A stretch of 32,176 nucleotides of DNA from Acidobacteria bacterium RBG_13_68_16 (GCA_001766905.1 MEKI01000091.1:77031-109206); one strand, 5' to 3'. Counted from the first letter of the stretch, positions 1 to 8,277 are shown. Numbers and translations: made by a program. The notes: a model not told the origin generated them from the sequence alone.

Positions 1-1370
1 CGCGGGTCCGGCGCCACGCGCTGGGCGAGGTCCTGCTCGACGTGGGGGGCCTCGTCCCCCGCTTCGGCAGCGAGCCAAGCGAGCGGGAATTCACTTCCCG
101 CGAGCGCGGGGGGCACGGGGGGTCTAGAGCGCCGGGCGGTGGCAGGGAGCGGCGCGGGACCCCCCGCGAAGAAAGCATTGCGCACGAGCTCTTGCGTGCC
201 TGCCGGCGGGTCGGGTTGGAAGCCAGAGTCGGCATCGCCGCCAGCGTCGGTGTGGCCAGAGCTGCAGCGAGGTGTGCTCAATCGAGTGTAGGGGCGGGGC
301 TTGCCCCCGCCCGTCGTGGCGATGCGGTCGTGGTCCGACTTGGGGAAGAGTGCACCTTCATGGCCCCGCTGCCGCTGGTGCTGCTGGAACCGCCGCCCGA
401 CCTCGCGGCGATGCTGGCGCGTTGGGGGCTCGCCACCGCCAGCGAGCTGGCCCGGCTCCCGCGCCAGGAGGTCGCGCTCCGGCTCGGGCAGGATGGGGTG
501 GCGCTCCACCGGCTCGCGTGCGGGGAGGAGACGGCCGCCTTCGTTCCCGACCCGCTGCGGGAGGTGCTGCGGGAGGGGGTGGAGCTGGACTTCCCCCTCG
601 GGGTGTTGGAGCCGTTCCTGTTCCTGGCGAGCGGCATCCTCTCGCGCTTGGAGCGGCGCCTGGAGTTGCGCGGGGAGGGGTTTTCCGAGGTCCTGCTGGA
701 GTTGCACCTGGAAGGGGGAGGGCACCGGGAGTGCCGCCTCAAGCTGGTGGCGCCCACGCGGGAGGTGCCGGCGGTGCTGGCACTGGCGCGGCTGCAACTC
801 GAGGCGAGCCCTCCGGGAGCTCCGGTGGAGGGGGTGGCGGCGCTGGTCACGCCGGGCCGGGTGCGGCTGGCGCAGGGTTCGCTGTTCGGCCCCGCCACGC
901 CGGCGCCCGGGAAGCTCTCGACCGCGCTGGCCCGCCTGGCGGCACTGGTGGGGCCGGACCGGGTGGGCGCGCCGGCCGTCCCAGACACCCACCGTCCCGG
1001 CGCCTGGGACCTCGCGCCGTTCGCTCCCGTAGAGGAGCGGGCCACAGAAAGGCAAGTGCACGACTCGGCTCGGTGGGTGGGGGAACTGCGCCCCGCACCC
1101 TGCGCGCTGACCCCTGTCTTGCGGGCGTTCCGGCCGCCGCGCCGGGTGGAGGTTGTCGCGGTCGGCGGCCGGCCCGTGGTGGTGCGGAAGGACGGAACGG
1201 GGGGGCTGGTGGTGGGGTGGGCCGGCCCGTACCGGTTCGTCGGCGACTGGTGGGGGGACGAGCCGTGCGCGCGGGAGGAGTTCGACGTCGCCACCGAGGA
1301 TGGCTCGCTGTTGCGTGTCTACTTCGACCGCCTCGAGCACCGGTGGTTCGCAGACGGGATCTATGACTGA
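1..1370 (+). CDS. imuB: DNA polymerase Y-family protein ImuB, 5' end truncated by window edge
   Basis: Frame is open from position 3 (RVRRHALGEVLLDVGGLVPRFG...). Motifs GLEARVGIAASVGVARAAAR, PLPLVLLEPPPDLAAMLARWGLATASELARLPRQEVALRLGQDGVALHRLACGE and C-terminal PYRFVGDWW...FDVATEDGSLLRVYFDRLEHRWFADGIYD are ImuB-like. It overlaps dnaE2 by 8 nt. Confidence 0.88.
   Translation, partial: RVRRHALGEVLLDVGGLVPRFGSEPSEREFTSRERGGHGGSRAPGGGRERRGTPREESIAHELLRACRRVGLEARVGIAASVGVARAAARCAQSSVGAGLAPARRGDAVVVRLGEECTFMAPLPLVLLEPPPDLAAMLARWGLATASELARLPRQEVALRLGQDGVALHRLACGEETAAFVPDPLREVLREGVELDFPLGVLEPFLFLASGILSRLERRLELRGEGFSEVLLELHLEGGGHRECRLKLVAPTREVPAVLALARLQLEASPPGAPVEGVAALVTPGRVRLAQGSLFGPATPAPGKLSTALARLAALVGPDRVGAPAVPDTHRPGAWDLAPFAPVEERATERQVHDSARWVGELRPAPCALTPVLRAFRPPRRVEVVAVGGRPVVVRKDGTGGLVVGWAGPYRFVGDWWGDEPCAREEFDVATEDGSLLRVYFDRLEHRWFADGIYD
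84..168. repeat. Candidate palindromic repeat insertion in imuB
   Basis: GCGGGAA...TTCCCGC palindrome near 84-102 and the inverted pair CGCGGGGGG (105-113) / CCCCCCGCG (160-168). It encodes a low-complexity Arg/Gly-rich peptide between conserved ImuB segments. Boundaries approximate. Confidence 0.5.
288..316. repeat. GC-rich palindromic (REP-like) repeat within imuB
   Basis: GTAGGGGCGGGGCTTGCCCCCGCCC forms a stem-loop and encodes VGAGLAPAR. GTAGGGGCGGGGCT[T/C]GCCC recurs at 4668, just after dnaE2. Confidence 0.6.
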
Positions 1371-4300
1371 TCGGTATTGCGAGCTGCACGCGCACACCGC
1401 GTTCTCGTTCCTGGAGGGGGCGTCGGCACCCGAGGACCTGGCGGAGCGCGCGGCGCGGCTCGGCCTCCCCGCGGTGGCGGTGGCCGACCGCGGCGGGGTG
1501 TACGGTATCCCGCGCTTCCACACGGCGGCCCGGGAAGCCGGCGTGGAGGCGATCGTGGGCGCCGAGGCGGTGCTCCCCGATGGCTCGAGGCTGCCGCTCC
1601 TCGTCCAGGACGCGCGCGGCTACTCCAACCTGTGCCGGATGCTCACCTCGGGGGCGCTCGGACGTCCCAAGGGCGAGGCCGTGGTGAGCTGGGAGCTGCT
1701 CGAGCAGCACGCCGGCGGCCTGTTCGCCCTTACCGGCGGTGAGAGCGGCCCGCTGGTTCGAGCCTTGAAGGGAGGCGGTGAACAGCCTGCCGCCGGTGTG
1801 CTGCACCGGTTGGTCGAGATCTTCGGTGCGGCCCGTGTGGCGGTGGAGGTGCAGCGCCACCAGCGCCGGGGCGAGGAGACACGCAACGCCGCCCTCGTGC
1901 GCCTGGCACAGGCGGTGGGGGTGCCGGTGGTGGCGACCCAGGACGCGCTTCACGCCGCGCCGGCCGACGGCCCGCTGGCCGACGCGCTGGCCTGCATCCG
2001 CGAGCACCACACCCTGGACACCGCGGGACGCCTCCTCGAGCCCAACCGCGCACGCCACCTGCGCTCGCCCGGAGAGATGGCGCGGCTGTTCGCCGACCTC
2101 CCGGATGCGGTCGCGGCAACCTGCCGCGTCGCGGACGCCTGCCCGTTCCGCCTGCACCAGCTCCCGTACCGCTTCCCCTCGGCCCGCCTGGAGGAGGGCC
2201 GCGACGAGGCGGAGGAGCTGCGGGTGCGGGTCGAGGAGGGGGCGCGCGAGCGCTACTTCACCGTCACCCCCAAGGTGCGGTTGCAACTCGAGCGCGAGCT
2301 CTCGCTCATCGGGAAGCTCGGCCTCGCCGGGTACTTCCTGGTGGTCCACGACATCGTGCGCTTCTGCCGCGCCCGCAGCATCCTCGCCCAGGGGCGGGGC
2401 TCGGCGGCCAACTCGGCGGTGTGCTACGCGCTCTCCATCACCGCGGTGGACCCGGTCGCGATGGAGCTGCTGTTCGAGCGCTTCCTCTCGGAGGAGCGGG
2501 GTGAGTGGCCGGACATCGACATCGACCTGCCCTCCGGGGACCTGCGCGAGGAGGTGATCCAGCACGTCTACCGCACCTACGGCGAGCGCGGCGCCGCGAT
2601 GACCGCCAACGTGATCACCTACAAGAGGCGCAGCGCGATCCGCGAGGTGGGGAAGGTGCTGGGGTTCTCCGCGGAACACCTCGACCGGCTCTCGGCGCTA
2701 TCCGGGAGCTGGGAGTTCGCGGCCCACGTGCGGGAGGAGCTGCCCGAGCACCTCCGGATCGCGGGACTCGCCCCTGAGGAGCGCCGCGCCCGCCTGTTGG
2801 TCGAGCTTGTGGCGCGCGTCATGCACCTGCCGCGCCACCTTGGCCAGCACTCCGGCGGCATGGTGCTGGCGGCCGGGCGCCTGGACGACGTGGTACCGCT
2901 CGAGCCCGCCAGCATGCCGGGGCGCGTGGTGATCCAGTGGGACAAGGACGACTGCGCCGACCTCGGCATCATCAAGGTTGACCTTCTGGGCCTCGGCATG
3001 CTTCAGGTGCTCCAGGACGCGGTGCCGCTCATCAAGGAGCACGAGGGGGTGGCGATCGACCTCGCCCACCTGCCCCCCGACGACCCCGGGGTCTACGACA
3101 TGCTGTGCCGCGCCGACACCGTCGGTGTCTTCCAGATCGAGAGCCGGGCGCAGATGGCCACGCTGCCGCGCATGAAGCCGCAGCGCTTCTACGACCTCGT
3201 GGTGGAGGTGGCGATCATCCGCCCCGGGCCGATCGTCGGCAAGATGGTGCACCCCTACCTCAACCGGCGCGCCGGGTGCGAGAGGGTGATCTACCCGCAC
3301 CCGGACCTGGAACCGATCCTCAAGCGCACGCTGGGTGTGCCGCTGTTCCAGGAGCAGCTGATGCGAGTGGCGATGGTGGCGGCGGGGTTCTCCGGCGGTC
3401 AGGCCGAGGAGCTGCGCCGCGCCATGGGCGCCAAGCGCTCGGTGGAGCGCATGGCGAAGCTGGAACGTCAGCTGCGCGAAGGGATGGCAGAGCGCGGCAT
3501 CGAGGGCCCGGCCGCGGACGGCATCGTGCAGGGGATCACCTCGTTTGCGCTCTACGGCTTCCCCGAGTCCCACGCCGCCAGCTTCGCGCTGATCGCCTAC
3601 GCCTCCGCCTACCTGCGTGCCCACCACCCGGCCTGCTTCCTCGCCGCGCTCCTCAACGCCTGGCCGATGGGGTTCTACCACCCGGCCACTCTCGTCCAGG
3701 ACGCGAAACGGCACGGCGTGCGCGTCCTCCCTATCGATGTGAACACCTCGGGTGTCGCGTGCCGGGTCGAGGTTTCCCCTGCTGTCATCCTGAGCCCGTC
3801 CCGCGGAGGCGGGGCGGGCGAAGGATCCCACCGCGCCTGGAGCGCGCCCTGTTCCGCTGAAGTGAGGTGGGATTCTTCGGCCGCTGCGCGGCCTCAGAAT
3901 GACAACCCTGTGCCGGCCATCCGACACCCGGATCGCGCCACGGTCCCCGGTCTTGCGGTGCGGCTCGGCCTACGCTTCGTCAAGGGCCTGCGCGAGGAAG
4001 CCGCGAAGCGCATCGAGGAGGAGGCGGCCAAAGGGCCGTTCGTTTCGGTGCGCGAGGTGGCAGCGCGCTGCTCCCTGCGCAACGACGAGCTGGCCGCCCT
4101 CGCCGAGATCGGCGCCTTCGCCTCCCTCGGCCAGACCCGCCGCTCGGCGCTTTGGCAGGTCTCGGCCCTGGACGGCCGCCGGCCTCCGCTTGCACAGGCA
4201 ATGCAGCCCGACCCGCCGCCGAGCCAGCTCCCCGAGATGACGCTGCGCGAGCGGTACGTCGCGGACTACCTGGGCTCGGGGGTGACAGTCGGACGCCACC

Positions 4301-4653
4301 CGCTGGCGCTGCGCCGCATGGAGCTGGCCGGGCGCGGCATCCTCTCCGCGGCGCAGCTTGCCCGTGTGCGTGACGGTCAGCTCGTGCGCGTCGCCGGCGT
4401 CGTGATCGTCCGCCAGCGCCCGTACACCGCCAAGGGGATGTGCTTCATGACTCTGGAGGACGAGACTGGCTTCGCCAACATCGCGGTCATGCCGAACAAC
4501 TTCGACCTGCAACGCGCCGTCATCACCACCAGCGCCCTACTCGAGGTCGAGGGCCGCGCGCAGGCGCGGGACGGCGTCGTAACCGTGCTCGCCGGCCGCT
4601 GCCGCCCGCTGCCCGCCGCCACCCCCGCCTCACCCTCGCGAGACTTCCACTGA
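1363..4653 (+). CDS. dnaE2: Error-prone DNA polymerase III alpha subunit DnaE2 (ImuC)
   Basis: PHP domain start MTDRYCELHAHTAFSFLEGASAPEDL; QGRGSAANSAVCY; PDIDIDLPSGDLREEVIQHVYRTYGERGAAMTANVITYKRRSAIREVGKVLG; HLGQHSGGMVL; PLFQEQLMRVAMVAAGFSGGQAEELRRAMGAKRS; FALYGFPESHAASFALIAYASAYLRAHHPACF; C-terminal OB fold. ATG at 1363 overlaps the imuB stop. Confidence 0.95.
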   Translation: MTDRYCELHAHTAFSFLEGASAPEDLAERAARLGLPAVAVADRGGVYGIPRFHTAAREAGVEAIVGAEAVLPDGSRLPLLVQDARGYSNLCRMLTSGALGRPKGEAVVSWELLEQHAGGLFALTGGESGPLVRALKGGGEQPAAGVLHRLVEIFGAARVAVEVQRHQRRGEETRNAALVRLAQAVGVPVVATQDALHAAPADGPLADALACIREHHTLDTAGRLLEPNRARHLRSPGEMARLFADLPDAVAATCRVADACPFRLHQLPYRFPSARLEEGRDEAEELRVRVEEGARERYFTVTPKVRLQLERELSLIGKLGLAGYFLVVHDIVRFCRARSILAQGRGSAANSAVCYALSITAVDPVAMELLFERFLSEERGEWPDIDIDLPSGDLREEVIQHVYRTYGERGAAMTANVITYKRRSAIREVGKVLGFSAEHLDRLSALSGSWEFAAHVREELPEHLRIAGLAPEERRARLLVELVARVMHLPRHLGQHSGGMVLAAGRLDDVVPLEPASMPGRVVIQWDKDDCADLGIIKVDLLGLGMLQVLQDAVPLIKEHEGVAIDLAHLPPDDPGVYDMLCRADTVGVFQIESRAQMATLPRMKPQRFYDLVVEVAIIRPGPIVGKMVHPYLNRRAGCERVIYPHPDLEPILKRTLGVPLFQEQLMRVAMVAAGFSGGQAEELRRAMGAKRSVERMAKLERQLREGMAERGIEGPAADGIVQGITSFALYGFPESHAASFALIAYASAYLRAHHPACFLAALLNAWPMGFYHPATLVQDAKRHGVRVLPIDVNTSGVACRVEVSPAVILSPSRGGGAGEGSHRAWSAPCSAEVRWDSSAAARPQNDNPVPAIRHPDRATVPGLAVRLGLRFVKGLREEAAKRIEEEAAKGPFVSVREVAARCSLRNDELAALAEIGAFASLGQTRRSALWQVSALDGRRPPLAQAMQPDPPPSQLPEMTLRERYVADYLGSGVTVGRHPLALRRMELAGRGILSAAQLARVRDGQLVRVAGVVIVRQRPYTAKGMCFMTLEDETGFANIAVMPNNFDLQRAVITTSALLEVEGRAQARDGVVTVLAGRCRPLPAATPASPSRDFH
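3783..3904. repeat. Palindromic repeat / MITE-like element inserted within dnaE2
   Basis: Left end TGTCATCCTGAG (3783-3794) and right end CTCAGAATGACA (3893-3904; reverse complement TGTCATTCTGAG) form 11/12 terminal inverted repeats. Flanked by CCCTG at 3777-3781 and 3906-3910. Confidence 0.75.
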
Positions 4654-4667
4654 CCCTCACTGTCTTC

Positions 4668-4695
4668 GTAGGGGCGGGGCTCGCCCGCGTCCGCC
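4668..4695. repeat. Second copy of the GTAGGGGCGGGGC repeat, intergenic
   Basis: GTAGGGGCGGGGCTCGCCCGCGTCCGCC shares the first ~18 nt with the copy at 288 apart from one T/C difference. Confidence 0.6.
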
Positions 4696-4849
4696 CTCTG
4701 TCATCCCCGCGCACGCGGTACCCATCGTGTCTATCAGTCTCTCGACGCGTTCGCCGGAACTGCCGCGTCTCATCGGTTTGCCGCGCGCGGTATCATGATG
4801 ACAGCGTGAAGGACCCAATCGGCCAGGTCGAGAGGAGGCGAGGCCCCTC

Positions 4850-5146
4850 GTGTCGGTTGCCTTCGCCATTCCCGCGGGTACGCCTCATCGATGTCAGGCG
4901 GGGGGCGGGAAGGGCTGCGTGCCCTACGGGCTAGTCCTCCTGCTCGGGTCCATTGGCCTCCCTCTTTACTTCGTGGTCCTGAGTGGCGCTCCGTCTCGCA
5001 TGAAGTGGCTGGTAGGCGCTCTCGCGTGCCTCTGCCTTGCCCTGGTCCTTTGGTTTCCCCGCTTTGCGATTCTCAGAACGCTCCTGCAGCTCACCGTCTG
5101 TCTCGTCGTGATCGTCTACCTGAAGGTCCACCCGTACGGGGTGTAG
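4850..5146 (+). CDS. Small hydrophobic (membrane) protein, hypothetical
   Basis: 98-aa ORF with about three hydrophobic segments (YGLVLLLGSIGLPLYFVVL, WLVGALACLCLALVLWF, LLQLTVCLVVIVYL); GGAGG upstream of the GTG. Confidence 0.5.
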   Translation: MSVAFAIPAGTPHRCQAGGGKGCVPYGLVLLLGSIGLPLYFVVLSGAPSRMKWLVGALACLCLALVLWFPRFAILRTLLQLTVCLVVIVYLKVHPYGV

Positions 5147-5222
5147 CGCTCATGGGCCAATCACGGTTTGTCGGTGCGCCGATCGGCTCGGACGTTTCTC
5201 ACGCGGCAGCGACCGCGCACGT

Positions 5223-5660
5223 ATGTCGGCGGTTCAGGAAATGTCTTCGCCTCAGAATTCTGCGTCCGAGCGCCGCCTGCCTGTGGACGTGAAGGTGCCC
5301 GAGCGCATGTCCCCGCTCCCTCATGCCGGCGCGCTGCGGGCGATCAAAGTGATACACACGATCGTGTGGGCGTTTTTCGCGTTCTGCATCCTGGCGATTC
5401 CAATCTTCGCCTGGCGCGGCGACTACACCCGTGCGGCGTGGTTCATCGGCATCGTCCTCGCCGAGGTCGTCGTGCTGACCCTCAACCACATGCGGTGCCC
5501 GCTCACACCGCTCGCGGCGCGCTACACAGAAAACCGCCGCGACAACTTCGACATCTACCTCCCCGAATGGCTCGCCCGCCACAACAAGCTCATCTTCGGC
5601 ACCCTCTACGCGGGCGGTGTTCTCTTCACGCTTGCCCGGTGGGCGGGCGCGCCGCGTTAG
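5223..5660 (+). CDS. Hypothetical membrane protein
   Basis: 145-aa ORF with hydrophobic segments (IHTIVWAFFAFCILAIPIFAW, AAWFIGIVLAEVVVLTLNHMRCPLTPLAARYTENRRDNFDIYLPEWLARHNKLIFGTLYAGGVLF). Confidence 0.7.
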   Translation: MSAVQEMSSPQNSASERRLPVDVKVPERMSPLPHAGALRAIKVIHTIVWAFFAFCILAIPIFAWRGDYTRAAWFIGIVLAEVVVLTLNHMRCPLTPLAARYTENRRDNFDIYLPEWLARHNKLIFGTLYAGGVLFTLARWAGAPR

Positions 5661-5774
5661 TTGCAGACGACCCCTAGGTACGGGCATACTGAGACAAACT
5701 GAGAACGGGGGGATCAGCGGTGCGCCAAGTGGCCGTTTTTCTGAGCCTCGCTGTTTGCAGGCCATGAGGGACGC

Positions 5775-6404
5775 GTGACCGACACGGCTCTCCGCCCGAA
5801 GACCGTGACGACCAGGTGCGTGCGGGCGATCCTAGCCGGTCGCAAAACGCAGCTCCGCCAGGTGCTCGACCCCCAGCCGCCCGAAGGCGCGGCGATCGCC
5901 GGCATCGACCTCGAAGGCCGGTTGACCTGGACCGAGGGGGGGCGCACCGTGCGTGCCGAGCCGTGCCCTCTGGGCGAGCCGGGAGACCGACTCTGGGTTC
6001 GGGAGCCGTGGGTGTTGCCCGCCGGCACGGACTGGGCGCTGGATCCGGGTCATGCGCGGCGGCACCTGCGCTACCTTGCGGACGAAGAGCTCCCGGTGAC
6101 CCATCCAGGGAGCCGACCGGTCGCCGCCGGCGAGTTCCACCCTGCGATGGAGATGCCACAGTGGGCCTCACGCCTCACCCTCGAGATCACCGGCGTTCGC
6201 CTCGAGCAGGTTCACGAGATCAGCCTCGAGGACTTGAGGTCCGAGGGTGGGGTGTGGCGGGAGGGCGCCCCCGCTCCGAGTCCGGAGGCCGACCGCGAGG
6301 GTTTTGCGCAGTGGTGGAGCGCGGTCAATGCCAACCGTGGCACCACCTGGGACCGCAACCCGTGGGTGTGGGTGGTTGAGTTCCGCCGGGTGGATGGCGA
6401 GTAG
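5775..6404 (+). CDS. ASCH-domain-like / phage-associated hypothetical protein
   Basis: TTRCVRAILAGRKTQLRQV..., PGDRLWVREPW, MPQWASRLTLEITGVRLEQVHEISLEDLRSEG, FAQWWSAVNANRGTTWDRNPWVWVVEFRRV resemble ASCH-fold proteins often found in phage and prophage. Confidence 0.65.
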   Translation: MTDTALRPKTVTTRCVRAILAGRKTQLRQVLDPQPPEGAAIAGIDLEGRLTWTEGGRTVRAEPCPLGEPGDRLWVREPWVLPAGTDWALDPGHARRHLRYLADEELPVTHPGSRPVAAGEFHPAMEMPQWASRLTLEITGVRLEQVHEISLEDLRSEGGVWREGAPAPSPEADREGFAQWWSAVNANRGTTWDRNPWVWVVEFRRVDGE

Positions 6405-6600
6405 CGCCCTCCACCAAGAGCCTTCGGCCGCCGACACGTTGTGCGGCATCTTTCGGTATGTGGTGCCGTGGACGGTGCTGCACGACCGGCTTGCCGGAAG
6501 GACGGACGGCCGAGCGGCATGACCACTGCGCCGGTGGTCGGCACACCTGGCGGGGTTAACCGTGAGTTGCCTCGAACTGGCTGTGAAACGGGAGGCCAAC

Positions 6601-6969
6601 GTGAAACGATACTCCGCGCACCTTGCACCACGACCCTGGCATCTTGCCGGCCACATGGTCTCGCGGGCCATGGCGCTGTTGCCGCTGGCGGTGGCCACGC
6701 TGGGGCTTGGGATGGCGATCTACCACTGGGTCGAGGGACTGCGCTGGCCGGACGCTTTCCTCAACGCGGCGATGCTTCTCGGCGGGATGGGACCGGTTGA
6801 CCCGCTCCACACAACGGCGGGCAAACTTCTGGCGGGCTGCTACGCGCTGTTCGCCGGCGTGGTCTTCCTGGTGCTGGCGGGCGTGATGCTGGCTCCCGTG
6901 TTCCACATCGTGCTCGAGCGATTTCACCTTGAGCCTCCGGAAGACGGCACCGGCCGAGCCTCAACTTGA
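6601..6969 (+). CDS. Small two-TM membrane protein, hypothetical
   Basis: GTG at 6601 preceded by GGGAGG. MKRYSAHLAPRPWHLAGHMVSRAMALLPLAVATLGLGMAIYHWVEG...LNAAMLLGGMGPV...LLAGCYALFAGVVFLVLAGVMLAPVFHIVLERFHLE. Confidence 0.65.
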   Translation: MKRYSAHLAPRPWHLAGHMVSRAMALLPLAVATLGLGMAIYHWVEGLRWPDAFLNAAMLLGGMGPVDPLHTTAGKLLAGCYALFAGVVFLVLAGVMLAPVFHIVLERFHLEPPEDGTGRAST

Positions 6970-7268
6970 GTGAGGGTTGGTCCGAATGGCCCCTGCTCTA
7001 GGTATGTTCGCCGAGCCGTGCTTCGATCCGAGGCGATCGGCTGGGGGATCACGTCCCCCACAGCTCTGTCCGGCGCTCCGGACGTCCTGGGGGTGTTACC
7101 ATTGGGCAGGGAAGTCGGGCGTCCCGGTCGCGCGGGTTGCGTTGCGCTGGATTTGCGCCGGGCGGGCGAGCCCGGGCGTCGGCGCGCCGCAGGCCTCAAC
7201 AGGGGAGTACGGAACCTCCGGACATCAGCGGCGCGCGGCGTGACGAGGCGGTGCCAGCGAGGAGGCGG

Positions 7269-7670
7269 ATGGCTCTCAAGCAGGTGTTGATCGCCGACGA
7301 CAGTCGAATCTTCCGGATCTTGATGAGCGAGGTGCTGCTGGAGCGCGGCATCGAAGTCTTCGAGGCCGCCAATGGGCGTGAGGCGCTCGCCCTTCTGCTC
7401 GACAAGCGCCCTCAACTGGCGATCCTCGATGGACTCATGCCGCTGCTCTCGGGGTTCGACGTCATCCAGCAGGCGCGCTTGGCCGCTCCCAACTACAAGC
7501 CGGTGATATTCATCGTCACGGCGGTCTACAAGAGCCGCGGATACGAGGCGGACGCCAGGAGACAGTATCAGGTCGAGGAGTACCTGCAGAAGCCGCTCGA
7601 GCCGGAGGACCTCTTGGCCGCGATCGCACGCCACTTTCCCGAGGTTTCTGGGTCGCCCAGCAAGGCGTGA
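7269..7670 (+). CDS. Single-domain response regulator (CheY-like receiver)
   Basis: MALKQVLIADDSRIFRILMSEVLLERGIEVFEAANGREALALLLDKRPQLAILDGLMPLLSGFDVI...FIVTAVYK...YQVEEYLQKPLEPEDL; DDS, phospho-Asp (ILDGLMP), Thr and KP motifs present; GAGGCGG just before ATG. 133 aa. Confidence 0.9.
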   Translation: MALKQVLIADDSRIFRILMSEVLLERGIEVFEAANGREALALLLDKRPQLAILDGLMPLLSGFDVIQQARLAAPNYKPVIFIVTAVYKSRGYEADARRQYQVEEYLQKPLEPEDLLAAIARHFPEVSGSPSKA

Positions 7671-7875
7671 CGATTCGCGGGACGGTGCGTTCCCGGCGTT
7701 GCGCCGGTGCCGGAGTCGGCAAACCGGCCGGCGAACCGGGATTCGGATGGCGCCGCGGATGTGCTAGAGTGACCGGCAGGTTTATTCGGGGCCCCGGCTC
7801 CCGTCAGAGGCATGCCACTGGCTTTCGGTCCTCGGGAGCTCCCGGAGTGCGGCGCTTGCAGTGGGGAGGAGGATC

Positions 7876-8277
7876 ATGAGTCTTAAGCGAGTCTTGATCG
7901 CCGACGACAGCCACGTCTTCCGCGTGTTCGTAACCGACGTTCTGCGGGAGCACGGCCTAGAGGTCTTGGAGGCCTCAACCGGGCGCCAGGCGATGGAGAT
8001 CATGCTTGCCGAGCGCCCCCAGCTCGCGATCCTCGATGGACTCATGCCGCTGCTCTCCGGTTTCGAGGTCATCGATAAGGTGCGGGCCGCTGCTCCCGAC
8101 TACAAGCCCGTTGTGTTCATAGTGACGGCCGTTTACAAGGGCCGCCGCTGGGAGTCGGAGGCGAGGCAGAAGTATCAGGTCCAGGAGTAACTGCAGAAAC
8201 CCTTCGAGCCGCAGGATCTGAGTGACGCGATACGTCGCCACTTTCCCCGCGTCCCGGCGCCACCTGCGAAGAGCTGA
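7876..8277 (+). pseudogene. Paralogous single-domain response regulator interrupted by an in-frame TAA (stop ending 8190)
   Basis: MSLKRVLIADDSHVFRVFVTDVLREHGLEVLEASTGRQAMEIMLAERPQLAILDGLMPLLSGFEVIDK...QKYQVQE* followed in the same frame by LQKPFEPQDLSDAIRRHFPRVPAPPAKS*. Full frame is 133 codons plus stop, matching the 7269 paralog. Confidence 0.75.

Noticed and set aside
272-1366. Same-strand alternative-frame ORFs (e.g. 272-1366, 301-1032, 1778-2557, 3105-3860)
   Set aside because: Low-complexity Gly/Ala/Arg/Pro/Trp translations overlapping real genes; frame artefacts of high GC.
847-2679. Long antisense ORF (610 aa), and similar ones at 2698-3927 and 18523-19968
   Set aside because: They lie opposite imuB, dnaE2 and metG, which have clear family motifs. 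Translations are His/Arg/Ala/Val-rich with no recognisable domain, typical of shadow ORFs in GC-rich DNA.
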